Origin: Heterobasidion occidentale
Taxonomy: Eukaryota; Basidiomycota; Agaricomycetes; Russulales; Bondarzewiaceae
Assembly (NCBI GenBank): GCA_039111635.1
Contig: JBCAQO010000003.1
Span: forward strand, 2,170,001-2,234,000
Reading direction: 5' to 3'
Length of the DNA stretch: 64,000 bases
Shown piece after piece: positions 10,647-22,238 of the stretch; position 1 is the stretch's first letter; each line of letters starts with the position of its first letter. Made by a program: the position numbers and the translations under genes. Under the pieces are notes generated by a model. It saw only the letters and a list, made by a program, of their open reading frames with translations. It made no database searches and was not told the origin of the DNA.

Positions 10647-13439
10647 TCATCGTGTACTCTTGACCGGCAAGCCCCTCACCTTGACGGTTTGTGTCGCATG
10701 GGACCTGAACTTGGGACGCCGGGGAACAAGAGGGAAAGCGTATGGCCTTGAAAAGGTACTGCGTTTACCCTCCATGCGATCCTCCTCGGGCCGCAGTTCT
10801 GTAGAGATGCCCTGCACCCTTCCGATCAAGGCTTCCCGGAAACCCGCTGGAACAGAAAATCCAGCTTCGGACATGTCCACCGCGATTTGTTCGAGCATCG
10901 GTGTCCAGTACGGCGATAAAATATCTCTGCGGAGGTATCTCTCCTTAGCACGATGCAGACGCTGGCGCCAGTGCGAGCGTGTCACATTGCGTCGGCGCAT
11001 GAAAATGCCAGGTCGACGTCCGAAAAGGTCCAGTAACGCATTGAAGAATCGTTCGTCGGGCTTGGGGAATTCGATGCCGCGAGGGGCCTCTCCCCGGGTC
11101 TCCTGCAGACGCATCAAGGACTCGTACACCGACTGCGTACCTTCGCGCATCGAGCGGTATAGCAGAGCACCCATTTTGGGGCCGGTGATATTCCGTCGCA
11201 TATCAGGCGTCTCGTCCGTCACGCCGCTGCGTAGGAAGAACCGAGCCCAGCCGATAACGTGCATCTTGTCTGTAGGCTTAGCCATCCACCCTGCGCTCAA
11301 TTGTTCCCCTAACTCTCGCCGTGATCTGGCCCGCTTCATAGCAAGCCCCTTGCGCGCCTCGTTGCCGTAGCATTGCAACATCACTGTGTAAGCGTGCACA
11401 GGGAGCACCCAGGGCTTAGGCCGTTGGGCCTCTGGCACTGATGGATCGCAAGCATTGGCAGCCTCCCACGAAGCAGCTTCCGCTTCCTTTGCCAACATCC
11501 AGACACGTTCCGTGAGCCCAGTCTTTCCCGCTTTTCGAAGCGCGTTGAGCACCGATGTGAAGAAGTATGGCCCGTATTTGATAGCGCGCTGGACACATTT
11601 CTCGCGGTTCATCGTGTAGAGAATCCGCCGGTGTTCTGCTGTAGTCCTACCCCAGTCTGGATGGTCGACTGCGGCCAGCTCAGGAAGCATTTCGAAGAGG
11701 ATGTCCACAACGGCTTCACACTGATCGTTGGAGACCAAGTGTGTGATGTAGCTCGTCAGAAGAGAGGGGTCTATATGGAGCGGGTCTTTGGTGACTGGAA
11801 CCTCGAGACTCTGTAACTGAATCTGCTTCACAAGGCCCGAGATTCTTGAACTCCGGGCAGGCAGATCAGAGCCCAAGGGCCGATCAACAAGAGCAGCGTC
11901 TTTTGTCGGATCCTTTGCGGTAGCCTCTCCCTCTGCATCACTCGCAAGCGTCATCTGAACGGGCATGCTGTCTCGTACTTTCTGAAGCACCTGTTCGGCC
12001 AGATCATTGCGGCGAAACAATGAGCTAGATCGCAAGATGATGCCGTATGTTACCGAGTTTGGGGAAAGAGGCGGCTGCCGAAGATCTGTCATGTGTGTGA
12101 TGACCCGCTGAGCGAGCTTCAGAGAATACCGGTGGCGCAGGGCATAATGGATGAGAGCGTTGTAGGACTCGACGTCCAGCGGACGCAGCCAGGTCTTTTG
12201 ATATGCGTCATGAGAACTGTAGGAGAACTGAGATGGTAGGTCCTGTAAGAGCCGCAGAAGCACTTTGTGGAAGTATCTGTACGCATTTACTAGCCGCGTT
12301 TCACCGTCCCGCTGTCTTGCCCATACTTTGAGGTCATTGGGAGGATACGAATAAAGCAATTTGAGCAGACGGGAAAGCCGATGTGTTGGCAACTGCTGGG
12401 CATCAAGAGCAGAGGCAAGGATGGCAAGACATTGAGAACACTCGGGAAACAGCGGATCGAGGGGCCCTTTTGCAATATTGACCGACAAGAAATCCACGAT
12501 TTGCGCAAAGGACTCATTGGGGGGATGCTCCGGCAAGAAGAGATATCCACGACGTGGAGAGTATTTACTGTCACGTGCGACAATGGCGACCATAGGCGTA
12601 TGCGTATCTGCAATAGCCTGTTCGGTGAGCCGACTACAGGTCTGCCGTAGTTGAAAGTCCTTGATGAGGATGACCAGGAGAAGCGAGGCAACAATGATTT
12701 CGCCCTGAACGATGCAAGCATTGATGACGATCTCAAACATCGAGCGTGTACGCTGGTATCGGTGCTTGCGCGCATCTCGAAGGAGACGGACAGCGTAGCG
12801 GGTAAGAGGATCGGCTGGCATAACGGTGCGGATGTCCAGGACTTCTTTGCCTTGGGGCGTATATATTCGTGGCTGGAAGTGTTCGGTGCGATTGTAGCCA
12901 GCCCGATCCTCCCCTGCGACAATAGTATGAGGATGAAGGGTGCCCAACAGCGATTCGAAGGTCTTCACACGGAATTCCACTCCGTCGTCCATCATCTGCA
13001 GCGCGAGCTTTGCTGCGAGCTTGCGCTGACCACTCCGAAGAAGCCCGTGGACGAGAGAGTGTGCCGCCAAGCGAGGAGAGACAGGGTGACCAAAGTCCAC
13101 TGGCTCGAAGCTCTCCGTTGGCTTTTTGAACTTATATTTAGGAAGGCGCGTTGTTTCAGGACGGTAATGGTGATAAGACCAGCGCATAGAGTGAAGGAGG
13201 TGGAAAGCATCCCATGTATTTTCGTGAGCCAGAGAGACACGAATTGCTGAGGCACCGGCACGAGAAAGTTGAGCGACGGAAAACTGTGCGGAGGGTATAT
13301 CGACTGGTGTATGTAGCTGAGGGACTGTGTCAACTGAGGAGGGTATGGATTCATGTGAGGGCTGTCTGGGGGTTGGACTAGTGGAAATACTCGAGAACAA
13401 GCTGTTGTAGGATATGTGAGTTGGATTCAGAGAAAACAT
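10647..13439 (-). CDS. Pentatricopeptide-repeat-like protein, probably mitochondrial
   Basis: A large intronless ORF of about 930 codons from the ATG at 13439 (MFSLNPTHISYNSLF). The open frame extends upstream to 13520 but only through a TTG, so I use the first ATG. Helix-pair repeats resembling PPR motifs are scattered through the middle, for example SYNALIHYALRHRYSLKLAQ followed by NSVTYGIILRSSSLFRRNDL. Near the C-terminus there is FFNALLDLFGRRPGIFMRRR followed by a very basic segment. PPR proteins of this size in fungi generally act on mitochondrial mRNAs or rRNA; the exact target cannot be inferred. The N-terminus is Ser/Thr/Pro-rich and short on acids, consistent with mitochondrial import but not strongly diagnostic. 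An intronless gene is unusual beside the intron-rich neighbours. Confidence 0.65.
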   Translation of the reverse strand: MFSLNPTHISYNSLFSSISTSPTPRQPSHESIPSSVDTVPQLHTPVDIPSAQFSVAQLSRAGASAIRVSLAHENTWDAFHLLHSMRWSYHHYRPETTRLPKYKFKKPTESFEPVDFGHPVSPRLAAHSLVHGLLRSGQRKLAAKLALQMMDDGVEFRVKTFESLLGTLHPHTIVAGEDRAGYNRTEHFQPRIYTPQGKEVLDIRTVMPADPLTRYAVRLLRDARKHRYQRTRSMFEIVINACIVQGEIIVASLLLVILIKDFQLRQTCSRLTEQAIADTHTPMVAIVARDSKYSPRRGYLFLPEHPPNESFAQIVDFLSVNIAKGPLDPLFPECSQCLAILASALDAQQLPTHRLSRLLKLLYSYPPNDLKVWARQRDGETRLVNAYRYFHKVLLRLLQDLPSQFSYSSHDAYQKTWLRPLDVESYNALIHYALRHRYSLKLAQRVITHMTDLRQPPLSPNSVTYGIILRSSSLFRRNDLAEQVLQKVRDSMPVQMTLASDAEGEATAKDPTKDAALVDRPLGSDLPARSSRISGLVKQIQLQSLEVPVTKDPLHIDPSLLTSYITHLVSNDQCEAVVDILFEMLPELAAVDHPDWGRTTAEHRRILYTMNREKCVQRAIKYGPYFFTSVLNALRKAGKTGLTERVWMLAKEAEAASWEAANACDPSVPEAQRPKPWVLPVHAYTVMLQCYGNEARKGLAMKRARSRRELGEQLSAGWMAKPTDKMHVIGWARFFLRSGVTDETPDMRRNITGPKMGALLYRSMREGTQSVYESLMRLQETRGEAPRGIEFPKPDERFFNALLDLFGRRPGIFMRRRNVTRSHWRQRLHRAKERYLRRDILSPYWTPMLEQIAVDMSEAGFSVPAGFREALIGRVQGISTELRPEEDRMEGKRSTFSRPYAFPLVPRRPKFRSHATQTVKVRGLPVKSTR

Positions 13440-13972
13440 GATACACAGAACTTTGACCTGACGTTTGGAGGCTTGGCATACTGGTGGGAGTGAGATGCTA
13501 TGAGCGCTCCAGTGAGCCAATGTCGTCGTTCAGACGTGGACACGACATTGTTGCGAGTGACCCTGCGGAACAGGAAATTGGCCGTCGTGGACCAATTGCA
13601 TGGCATGTGTCTCGCATAACTAACATATTTGTGAGCACATAGGCTTCAAATGAACGATTCAAAGCTCACCAGGCGCGCCCCGTGAGGTTACCGGAGTTTG
13701 GGCAAAGTCACAAAGTCGCCCGACTTGCAAGACTCGTTATGCTGGAGGAGATGATGGTTGGAGGAAAGGAACGCGCCGGGAACTCATGCGGACGAGTGCC
13801 AGGCTTGCCTAGAGCGGCACGACAGACCGGTTCGAGTCTGAGTTCGGACCCGGAGACGAGCACACGTGATCTACCTCTGCTTGGAGCAAGTTGAGCGGTT
13901 ACTTCGTTGACAAGTTGTCTGTGGTATCGAACGTGTTCGACGAGCTTTGCACGCAATTTCACGTTTGTAAAC
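13440..13972. other. Divergent promoter region, PPR-like / CBC1
   Basis: About 530 nt separate the two start codons. No TATA-like element or ORF with domain features is convincing. A tRNA B-box-like string near 13830 does not fold into a tRNA (see rejected items). Confidence 0.5.
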
Positions 13973-16900
13973 ATGAGCCACGAAGGACGACACGGTGGCC
14001 GTGGCAGGAGACATCGAGGTAAGAGCGCAATGCACCGACACTACGCTTTAAATGCCGAACACGACTTGAATCATTCCAGAAGACCTTGACCGGAGAGATT
14101 GGGAAACACCAGAAGAGCAGCTCAAGTCTGCCATTCTTAAGTTCGGAGAGGTGGTGAGCTATCCTTCCTCAGCTCAACTTGTGAGAAGTTTGCGTGATGA
14201 ACATTGCTCTAGGACGCTGTGCAGGAGGCGCCTCGACTGGCAGCACAGATTCGTAAATTCGATCCTCCCAATGTGTCCGTGTATGCTGAAGCCATCAGAA
14301 TAGGGTGAGTAACCTGTCCGCTTGGTCACTTTTAAAACTGAAGATATTCGTATACAGTGTGGTGGAACAGCCTTATAAAATTCCACACTATGCAGCATTA
14401 CTCCGAGACCTCTATGAACCCTCACTGGCACTGTCCACAGAAGAAGAAAACGGGTCTTCCAGCACCAATGATGTATCACTTGGGAGACAGATTCTAGATG
14501 ATTATTGGAAGGGATTCCAGGCGTATCTCGACAAGCATGCTTGGAGGGAGGTACGATTTTGTGTGAGCATTGAAGTGTTGTGTTCTTCGTCCCATCCTCC
14601 ACTTATGATTTGGTTATTTGTTACCAGGTACATTTCTTTGCACATCTTACTGTGGCAGGGGTTATCTCCCCCCAGTCTCTGTTGAGCCTCTTACAATCAT
14701 TCACTGCCGTCCTAGATGAGTTTGGTGTCTCTCTCGGGCGAGCCAAAAAGGCAGCCTTCTGTGCTGCTGAGGGTTTGATGAGGGTATGCCATTTTTCCAA
14801 GCTATTCGCTCCAGCCTACTCAGAACATTGCATCGCTAGGCCGGCCAAGTCTTGGAAGAGTACTCCGCTGCCTCTGTCATTGAAATGATTACTAGTCTTC
14901 AGGCCTATGAAGAGACAACTTTGACGGCCAAATCCCTTGTCCAACCATTTGTCTATTTCCATTCTGAAGGTTCTTCTGTAGAGCATGCCGACGAGGTGAG
15001 TGCACTTTGCTCGCTTCTGTAGTCAAAAAAAGAATTGATTAAGTCGGGTACTATTTAGTATCTGCATTGTGCAGTCAACGCCCTGAAAACTTTGGAGTCG
15101 TCCGATTTTTCTGAAACGTCTTCTATCTACCCTCAACCCTATGCAGACGCCGAGGCGCTTACTGCTACTCAATTCGACTTGCCTTCTGTTCTCGTCCCAC
15201 CTGAGGTCATAGAGCTCGACGGACTGGCTACCGAGTCTGGGGAGGACGCCTTGGTGAAAAAAGAAGAATGGCCAGATTACCTCGTTCGCTTATTCGACAA
15301 CGATGTTAGTTGCTGTTCCTTCGAGTTGAACTAGCGCGCTAATACGTGTCACTGGCGTAGGTCACACCGGATCCGATGACGCCGGCGGGATACGCTGTTC
15401 GTGCAGACCTGATGGACATTGTCGATATCTTTGAAGTCAACCGAAAAGAATGTGCCAGACTGCTGATGGAATATCCAAAGTGGACCATTGCGGGAACCTT
15501 CAACCTTCAAAACCAAAACCTACACACGATACTCCAGAACGTGTCCCAGTCCCAGGGAAGGACTGGCAGCTGGAGAGCTCTATCATCGAGGTTCGTGTGT
15601 TTTCAGACTTGGTGGAACGTACCGTGCGGGGCTAAATGGCAATTTTTTCAGAGTATTCTTGGAATGCAGTTTGTCTTGCCCGAAGCGTCCCACAAAACAA
15701 TCTACCACATCGCTTTGATTACGGAGCTCTGCAAATTGTCGCCACAGACGGTGGGACCTGCCGTAGGGAAATCTATTCGAAAACTGTACAGCTATCTGGC
15801 AGACGGGTTGGATGTCGAAGTGGCCCGCCGGTTCGCCGAGTGGTTCTCCGTTCACATGAGCAACTTTGGGTTCCAGTGGGTCTGGAAGGAATGGTGGGTT
15901 GGCTTGATGCCGATCATCTTGAACCAAATTGAAGACCTCGCTTTAACAAACAGGGTCCCCGACATCTCTTTGACAATCCAACACCCCAAGCGCACGTTCA
16001 TTCGCAAGGCATTGTCACTCGAGATCCGGTTATCATACTTCGACCGCATCTTGAAGACGCTCCCCGAACCTTTCCACGATCCGTCAGCGTTGGCCATGCC
16101 AGATCAGGCGCCCGGCCCTGAGTACGATTACGATGACCCAGGTATGTCCGGACCTCGTCTCTCGCACGCCGCCTCTGAACACGTTCTCCAGCGGCCCCCC
16201 ACCACGACGCGGCTCAAAGCGTGCTCAACCAGCTCCGCGCGCGCGCAAAGCCCGAAGACGTGATGTCCAACCTCGAGTCCATCCGGAACGCGATCGCCGA
16301 GACGAGCGAGGGCGACGTGAACGTCGACTCGGTCGTGCGCTCGATCGCCGTGCAGTCCCTGCTGCACATCGGCGCGCGCTCCTTTTCGCACTTCCTCAAC
16401 GCCATCGAGCGCTACATCCTCCTCCTCCGCAACCTCGCCGCGGGCGGCATCGCGGCGGGCTCGGGCGGGCTCGGGAGCGCGGAGGCCAAGGCGGACATCC
16501 TCACGATCGCGGCGACGTTCTGGCGGCGGAGCCACCAGATGGTCGGGATCGTGTTCGACAAGTTCATGCAGTACCAGATCGTGGACCCGACGGACATCGT
16601 CCGGTGGGCGTTCGTGCACCAGCAGCGCGGGGACGGGCTGGACTGGGACGTGCTCAAGGCCGCGATCGACAAGGCGAACGGGCGCGTGGTCGTCGCGCGG
16701 AAGCGCGTCGCGGCGTTGAGGAAGGAGGAAGACGACAGCAGGGCGCGCGCGAAGGCCGGCGATAGCACGGCGATGGAGGTCGACGCCGAGGCAAAGCAGG
16801 GTCCGTCCGTTTCCGTCGCCCTTTGAACAGAACGGTCTAGCTGACGTGCATGTATCGTGCCGGTGCTAGACGAGACGCCGGCGGTGGACTCGCCGGCGCT

Positions 16901-17332
16901 GGTCACCGCGCTCAAGGCGTTCGCGTCGCTCACGCGCGAGCAAAAGTCGATGCTGTCGCAGGTGCTCGAGGGCTTCGTCGAGAGCCTGCACTCCCCCACC
17001 GCCGAGCGGCCGAACCCGTGCGCGAGCGAGGTCATCACGGAGAAGGCGTGGCACAACCGCGCGAACTGGGGCGACGACCAGTGGAAGGCGTGGACGACGT
17101 GGGTGCTGTACAAGCACTTTTGCAGAACGGTGAGCGCATCCCCCATCTCGTCGTCGCTTCCCAAGTGTGTTTTTCTCACGCGCCGCGCGTCTCGGCTCGA
17201 CAGTATTCGCCGTACCTCCGCAACTACTCGGTCAGCCTCTCCACCGTCGTGTTCGCCAAAATCGACGGCGCCACGGACGACGCGGCCGTCCTGATGAAAA
17301 ACCTCTGGAACGTCGCCATCGGCCAGGAGTGA
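13973..17332 (+). CDS. CBC1: Nuclear cap-binding complex large subunit CBC1 (CBP80/NCBP1)
   Basis: CBC1 binds CBC2 on the 7-methylguanosine cap of nascent transcripts in the nucleus and links capping to splicing, export and the pioneer round of translation. The ATG at 13973 begins MSHEGRHGGRGRRHRG, interrupted by the first intron. The protein then reads RDWETPEEQLKSAILKFGEV, VVEQPYKIPHYAALLRDLYE and REVHFFAHLTVAGVISPQSL, all typical of the MIF4G-like helical repeats. The C-terminal third (16200-17330) contains RWAFVHQQRGDGLDWDVLKA and WVLYKHFCRT and ends KNLWNVAIGQE. At least eight short introns are needed. A sharp rise in GC begins near 16,150 inside the gene, without loss of frame or homology. 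It converges on the YEA4-like gene with 371 nt between stops. Confidence 0.9.
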
Positions 17333-17703
17333 ATCTGACACGCACCCTCGGTGCGGGCCTCTTGCTGTCGATCCGTTCGGAAGTGCTTGCCCTGCGATAT
17401 ACAGGATACGCCTATCAATCAAGCTGTTCTCCGTACCTTCCATATATGTATGCGGTGATCTCCCAGAGCTTCTCGATCTCGCGTGTACGTTGGTCCTCGC
17501 CGCTGTCAATAAGTACGATCTCGTGCCCTGTTATTTGACACTGCATCACATATTATTTCTATCGGTCTCCACGCGTTCGCAAACGATGTAGAAAAAGGTT
17601 AGCGATGTCAGTTACAACATGAGTGTGTACAGTATCCGAGGTATCTGTCCAGCCCTGGTAAGTCAGTAGTAAATCACACGACAGGTATATCAAGCATCAA
17701 AAT
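17333..17703. other. Convergent intergenic region, CBC1 / YEA4-like
   Basis: This 371-nt AT-richer spacer between two stop codons presumably holds both 3' untranslated regions. Nothing else was seen. Confidence 0.5.
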
Positions 17704-19087
17704 CTAGTCTTTCTTGTCCTTCCGCGGCCCGTCCCCTCCGCCCTTGCCTTCGCTCTTCCTACGCCCACCCATCGAATACCCCACGGTCCCCAGGAACACC
17801 AACGCCGCACCGGACCACAGCATGCCCCACGCGGTGCCGCCCGCGCTCTGGGCATCCTGCCGAAAGAGCGCGACGCTGAGCACGAGCGAGACCGCCTTGC
17901 GCACGACGAGCGTGAGGGTGACGGTGAGCGCTGCGACGCGCGTGGTGAGGCGGTTGACGCCCGCGACGCAGAAAAGCTGCGTCACGGTGTTCAGGACGAG
18001 GGGGATGAGCAGGGCAGGCAGCGTGAGCGTGGGCGCGGATGGGGCCGCCTGGTCGAGGAGCGAAGAGAGGACGGGCGGGAGCGCGAGCGCGAGCTTGGGG
18101 CCGGAAAGGAGGGCGTCGAGCTGTGCCGCGATGTCGCGCCGGACGAAGAGGAACAAGGGGAGGGAGAGGAAATGGAGGTAGAACATGGACTCTTCCCATG
18201 TATCGGGGCGGTCGTCTTTCGCCCTCGGCTGCGGCTGCGGCGCGTGTCCGGCGCCGTTCGGACGAGGCGGCGGATGGGTGGGACCGGGTTTGCTCGAGGC
18301 GGCGGGAGGGGGCGCGCTGGAGGCCTTGTTCCCGTAGTGCGAGTAGGTCTTGTCCTGGACGATCCCGAGGAAGCCGGAGAGGACGAGAGCGAGGGTGAGC
18401 AGCGCGATGCCGGTGACGTAGCGGCGCAGGGACGCGTCGGAAGCGAGGCTAGAGCTCTTCCGCGGGTTCGAGGCGGAGAACGTCGTGAGGACGACGCCGG
18501 ACGTGACGAGGAGCACGGAGATCACTTGTGGGAGGGAATATCTGCCGCCGTGCGCCTTTGAGGACAAGAACTAGGCAGGAAAGAGGATACGCACGTTCGT
18601 CCGGATATCATCCAGCCCATGAGAAGGCTGATCACCAATCCGCCGCTGCGGAAGATGATGTGCACGGGCATGGGTATGTCGTACGCAAAGGCGGCATTGT
18701 TGAGCAGCGAGATGGCGTAGAAGAGGGCGACTTGGACGAGATACGGGGTGAGTGGGATGCGTCGCTGCTTGAGCCACGGCAGAGGGAGGCCCAGGGGCCC
18801 CCGGACCGAGGTGAGGAATTTGGGCAGGCCGTGGAGAGAGATGAGGAGGAACTGGGCGAAGGTGAGCAGCGCGCCGGAATTAGGAAATTCCGAGGTGACG
18901 CGCTCCAACGTGATCGCGTTGCTGCAACGCCAGAACCGTCGGTTCGAGACATACTAGACGGCCGATTTGCAACGCACCTGCAGCACCCTCCGAAGACGAG
19001 ACCGAGGGTGGTCGCCCAGTCTGTCAGCAGCGCGAACGAGAGACCCGCGAGGGCAGTGGACTTGTAGGCTGTGGATTCATCGCGCAT
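17704..19087 (-). CDS. YEA4: UDP-N-acetylglucosamine transporter, YEA4/SLC35B4 family
   Basis: A nucleotide-sugar antiporter of about ten membrane spans, expected to supply UDP-GlcNAc for chitin and glycan synthesis. Three exons start at ATG 19087 (MRDESTAYKSTALAG). Exon 1 ends in TLGLVFGGCC, exon 2 covers NAITLERVTSEFPNSGALLT to GWMISGRT, and exon 3 covers YSLPQVISVLLVTSGVVLTT to the stop. The FGGCCxNxxxLE block and the GWxxxxRxYSxxQ block are hallmarks of this family. The loop after the YSHYG motif (18,200-18,320) has an inserted Pro-rich stretch. The C-terminus is highly charged and ends KDKKD, matching the K-x-K-x-x ER-retrieval pattern; yeast Yea4 is an ER protein. The gene is divergent from the cyclin gene. 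Confidence 0.85.
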
Positions 19088-19643
19088 GTCGCGGGGAGGA
19101 CTGTAAACGTCAATGAGTGAAGCTGGAGAACGACATTGGATAACATTGCGAACGGGGTGACGTGTCGATGTGCTCGCCCCGAGGCCGCCGCTGAGCACGG
19201 CGCTCGAGGGACGCTCATGAAGGCACGACTTCGGCCGCTAAGCGAAGGGGGTCACATGACAGATCACGTCGTGGACGCGTCGGGCTTGCTCGCGGTGTTT
19301 GTCTCGACCAGCAAGGCTGAGACCCATCCGGCGGGCAGAAACGACGCGGCCCCAGTCTGGAATGAAACCGGGTGTTATGTGTGCAGCAGCGGGTGGGAGG
19401 CCGGGTGGAGAGCCCCACTGCACCGCGAACGTCTGACCACCACCTCGCACACTGTGCCCTAGTACTGACCGCGACCCGATTGAGCGAGCGAGTGTAACCC
19501 CCGACTGTCTGTTCTCGCCCCGCCGCCGGCCACAGCGCTCTTATAGCCCTCGCCGCCTGCCCTCCCCCTCGCCCCCTCCACCGCTGTCCCTCGACGGGCA
19601 CTCGGTCACAAACAACACAATAACCCCACACTCCCTCATCCCA
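19088..19643. other. Divergent promoter region, YEA4-like / cyclin
   Basis: 556 nt separate the two start codons. The right side, just before 19644, is C-rich on the plus strand, which is common in fungal leader sequences. No coding evidence was seen. Confidence 0.5.
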
Positions 19644-21414
19644 ATGCCCCCCGCCAACAGGCCCCACCCCGCCTCCCTCCTCCCCTCCTCCGTTCACAAC
19701 CCCCTCCTCGTTCATCTCCTCCGCCAGCCCGTCTCCTACGACATGGTCGCCTACGTCGCAAAGGCCACCACCCGCGCAATTCCCATAGAGGAAGACGCCC
19801 CGAGCCCCACCTCTGCCGTACCGAGCGCGCTCCCCACGCCCCCTCACACGCCCCACGGAACAAAGTTCCACGAGCAGGCCCCGCCCCCCTCCCCCCTCAT
19901 CTCGCTCGAGGACTTCATTGTTCACATAATCAAGTCCTCCAACGTCCAAGTCCCCACCCTCCTCACCACCCTCATCCTGCTCGACCGCCTCCAATCCCGC
20001 CTCCCCAAGATGGCAAAAGGTATTTCTTCCTGCCCCGCCCGCCCCGCCCATCGCATCATCGCTGACATCCTGCCCCGAAACAGGCATCCCATGCACGCGG
20101 CATCGCGTCTTCCTCGCGACGCTCATCGTCGCAGCGAAGTACCTCAACGACTCGTCCCCGAAGAACAAACACTGGGCCGCCTACGCCCGCATCTTCGACA
20201 TCGCGGAGATCAACCTCATGGAGAAACAGCTCCTCTTCCTCCTTGACTATGACCTCCGCTTCGACGAGGCCGAGGCCTGTGCCTTCTTCGCGCCGTTCAT
20301 GGTCCAGTCCGCACCCGTACCTGCGCCGCCGCCGATGTCCACGTCGACGTCCACGCGGACCGCCGCAGCCGCCGCCCGCCAGGAGCGGCAAAAGGCCGTC
20401 AGCAAGGTCGCGCAGGCGGGCAAGGCTCGTGCGCAGCAGCAGATGCCGCCCACCCCGCCGCACGAAAAGGCATCTTCGCATGCTGCTCCTCCCAGCGCCC
20501 AGCCGCAGTCTCAGTCGCAATCCCAGCCGCACACCTCCGTCGCAGAGGGCCTCTCGGGCAAGGTGCACAGCCTCGCGAGGCGCCTCTCCTCCACGTATCT
20601 CGGTACCAACGCGTGCGAGAAGCCCGCCCTCTCTCTGCCGCCTACGTTGAGCGCCATTGGCTCCTACGCAAGCAGCAGCGCGAGCAGCAGTACCAGCAGC
20701 AGCACCACCAGCAGCGCCAGCGGGAGCGGCACCGAGTCCGAACCCGAGGGAGAGACGGGCATAGAGACCGACGACGACGACACGGAGCGCTCTCGACTCC
20801 TCGACGGGGTCGGCGAGCAGCACGAGCCGGACGCCACGCAGCACTTCGTCCTGCGCCCGCTCCCGCCGTCCATTGCGCGGCGGCGCTCGAGCGCGCGCAA
20901 GACATCCGACGCGACCATCACCGACGTGCGCGCCGCGCTCACCGCCGCCGCGTCCGAGACCGCGCTCGCGGACCACGCGGGCACGGGGTCCCCGCTGGTC
21001 CCCACGGCGGCGAAGCGGCGGAGCCTCTCAAAGCGTGCGAGCGTCGCGCACATGCAGGGCAGGCTCGTGCCCAGCAGGACGCTGCCGAACCTCGCGGCGG
21101 GCGTGGGCGCGGGCGCGGGCGGGTTCCTCAGCCGCATGTGGGGCGCCGCGACCAAGGCGTCTGCCGCGTCTTCTGCTGCTCCTTCGGCTACGGCTGGCGC
21201 TGCGTTGGCCGCGGGGGCGGGTGGGACGGGGAAGACGCCGCTGGTGGACATCGTCGAGCCGGAGGCGGCGCATACGGCTCAGACGGGGGCGCAGGCGCAG
21301 GCGCTGCACGCGACGGGGGCGTTCCATCTGCGGCGCCTTGCGCATTCGAGGTCAGCGATGTTCCGTAGTACGGCCGCTGGTCAGCCGGGCTATGGCGGAG
21401 AGGGGGAGCCGTAG
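19644..21414 (+). CDS. PHO85-type cyclin, Pcl1/Pcl2 (G1/S) subfamily
   Basis: The protein has two exons. The first ends in LLDRLQSRLPKMAKG near 20020 and the second resumes at about 20083 with IPCTRHRVFLATLIVAAKYL. The cyclin box runs from about residue 90 to 200 and contains the Pcl-type signature LNDSSPKNKHWAAYARIFD and INLMEKQLLFLLDYDLRFD. Pcl cyclins activate Pho85/Cdk5-like kinases and act in polarity and G1 progression; the subfamily call follows from these motifs. The remaining ~320 residues form a low-complexity tail with Ser runs, an acidic TDDDDTE patch, and basic Ser-rich patches (AKRRSLSKRASVAHMQ) that could be kinase or phosphatase target sites. The gene is strongly GC-rich. No frame breaks were seen. 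Confidence 0.88.
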
Positions 21415-22238
21415 GGCTTCCCTTGGTGCCGTCCTTCCGAAGGATGCCCCATGCACCCATGAATCTACGAACGAACGAACAAACGAACGAAATGAACGAA
21501 TCCGAATCCACGAGCGCGCTGGGTCTTGGGCCGTTGTGCGATGCCCACCCTTTCCCCCCCCCCCTCCCTTCCCTCGGCACACTGTATCACCCGTCTTTCC
21601 TTTTTTTGCCCCGAACCTTCCCCCTCTGTCCCCAAAAGCCTTTTGTCCGAGAGACACACCTCACAGCCCAACCGTCGAGCATGTCTGTACTACCTACCGC
21701 ATCCTGTACCCATCTGTCATCGTCGCTTTGTCGCATCACTATCACCCTCGCACTCCTCGCCGACTATCCCCAACTATCTGTTTCCCAGCACCCCATCTCA
21801 CTTGACCGCACTCCATCTCGTCCCACGCTACTCCAACCCCCAGCAATTCCTCTCTCTCCATACCCAAAATTGTTGTATCTCTGTGATCGTTAGGGCTTCT
21901 CGTTTTGTGCAACACTATGTAGCGTCTCTTATCCGTATACTTTTTCTATACTCATATACCACACACACACCGGGCCCCGCAGAGGGCTGGCTATTTTGTA
22001 ACCGGCAGCAGTTGGATCTTATGACGGCGATGCGTAATGAATCGAATACCCCCACGGGCTTCATGCATTCACGGGTTGCACGTCTATCTTGAGGCACCGA
22101 GGCTGGGAACGGGAAGGGAACATGAATTGTACATTTCCGAGCGGGTACGTGAATACAATGTCCAGCGCAAAATCCATGAAAGCGAAAACCTCGGGCGGGA
22201 GATGGGCAGTGGCCAGGCCAGGCCTCAGGGCCTCAGGG
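21415..22238. other. Convergent intergenic region with (GAAC)n-like repeat
   Basis: This region between the cyclin stop and the SH3-gene stop contains a short run of GAAC/AAAC-type units at about 21468-21499 and long pyrimidine-rich stretches to about 21890. ORFs here are low-complexity and unsupported. Confidence 0.5.

Noticed and set aside
13440..13520. Upstream extension of the PPR-like protein to 13520
   Set aside because: The extension starts from TTG. The first ATG in frame is at 13439.
13800..13880. tRNA-like string GGTTCGAGTC
   Set aside because: It resembles a B box, but no matching T-stem, A box or acceptor stem is found around it.
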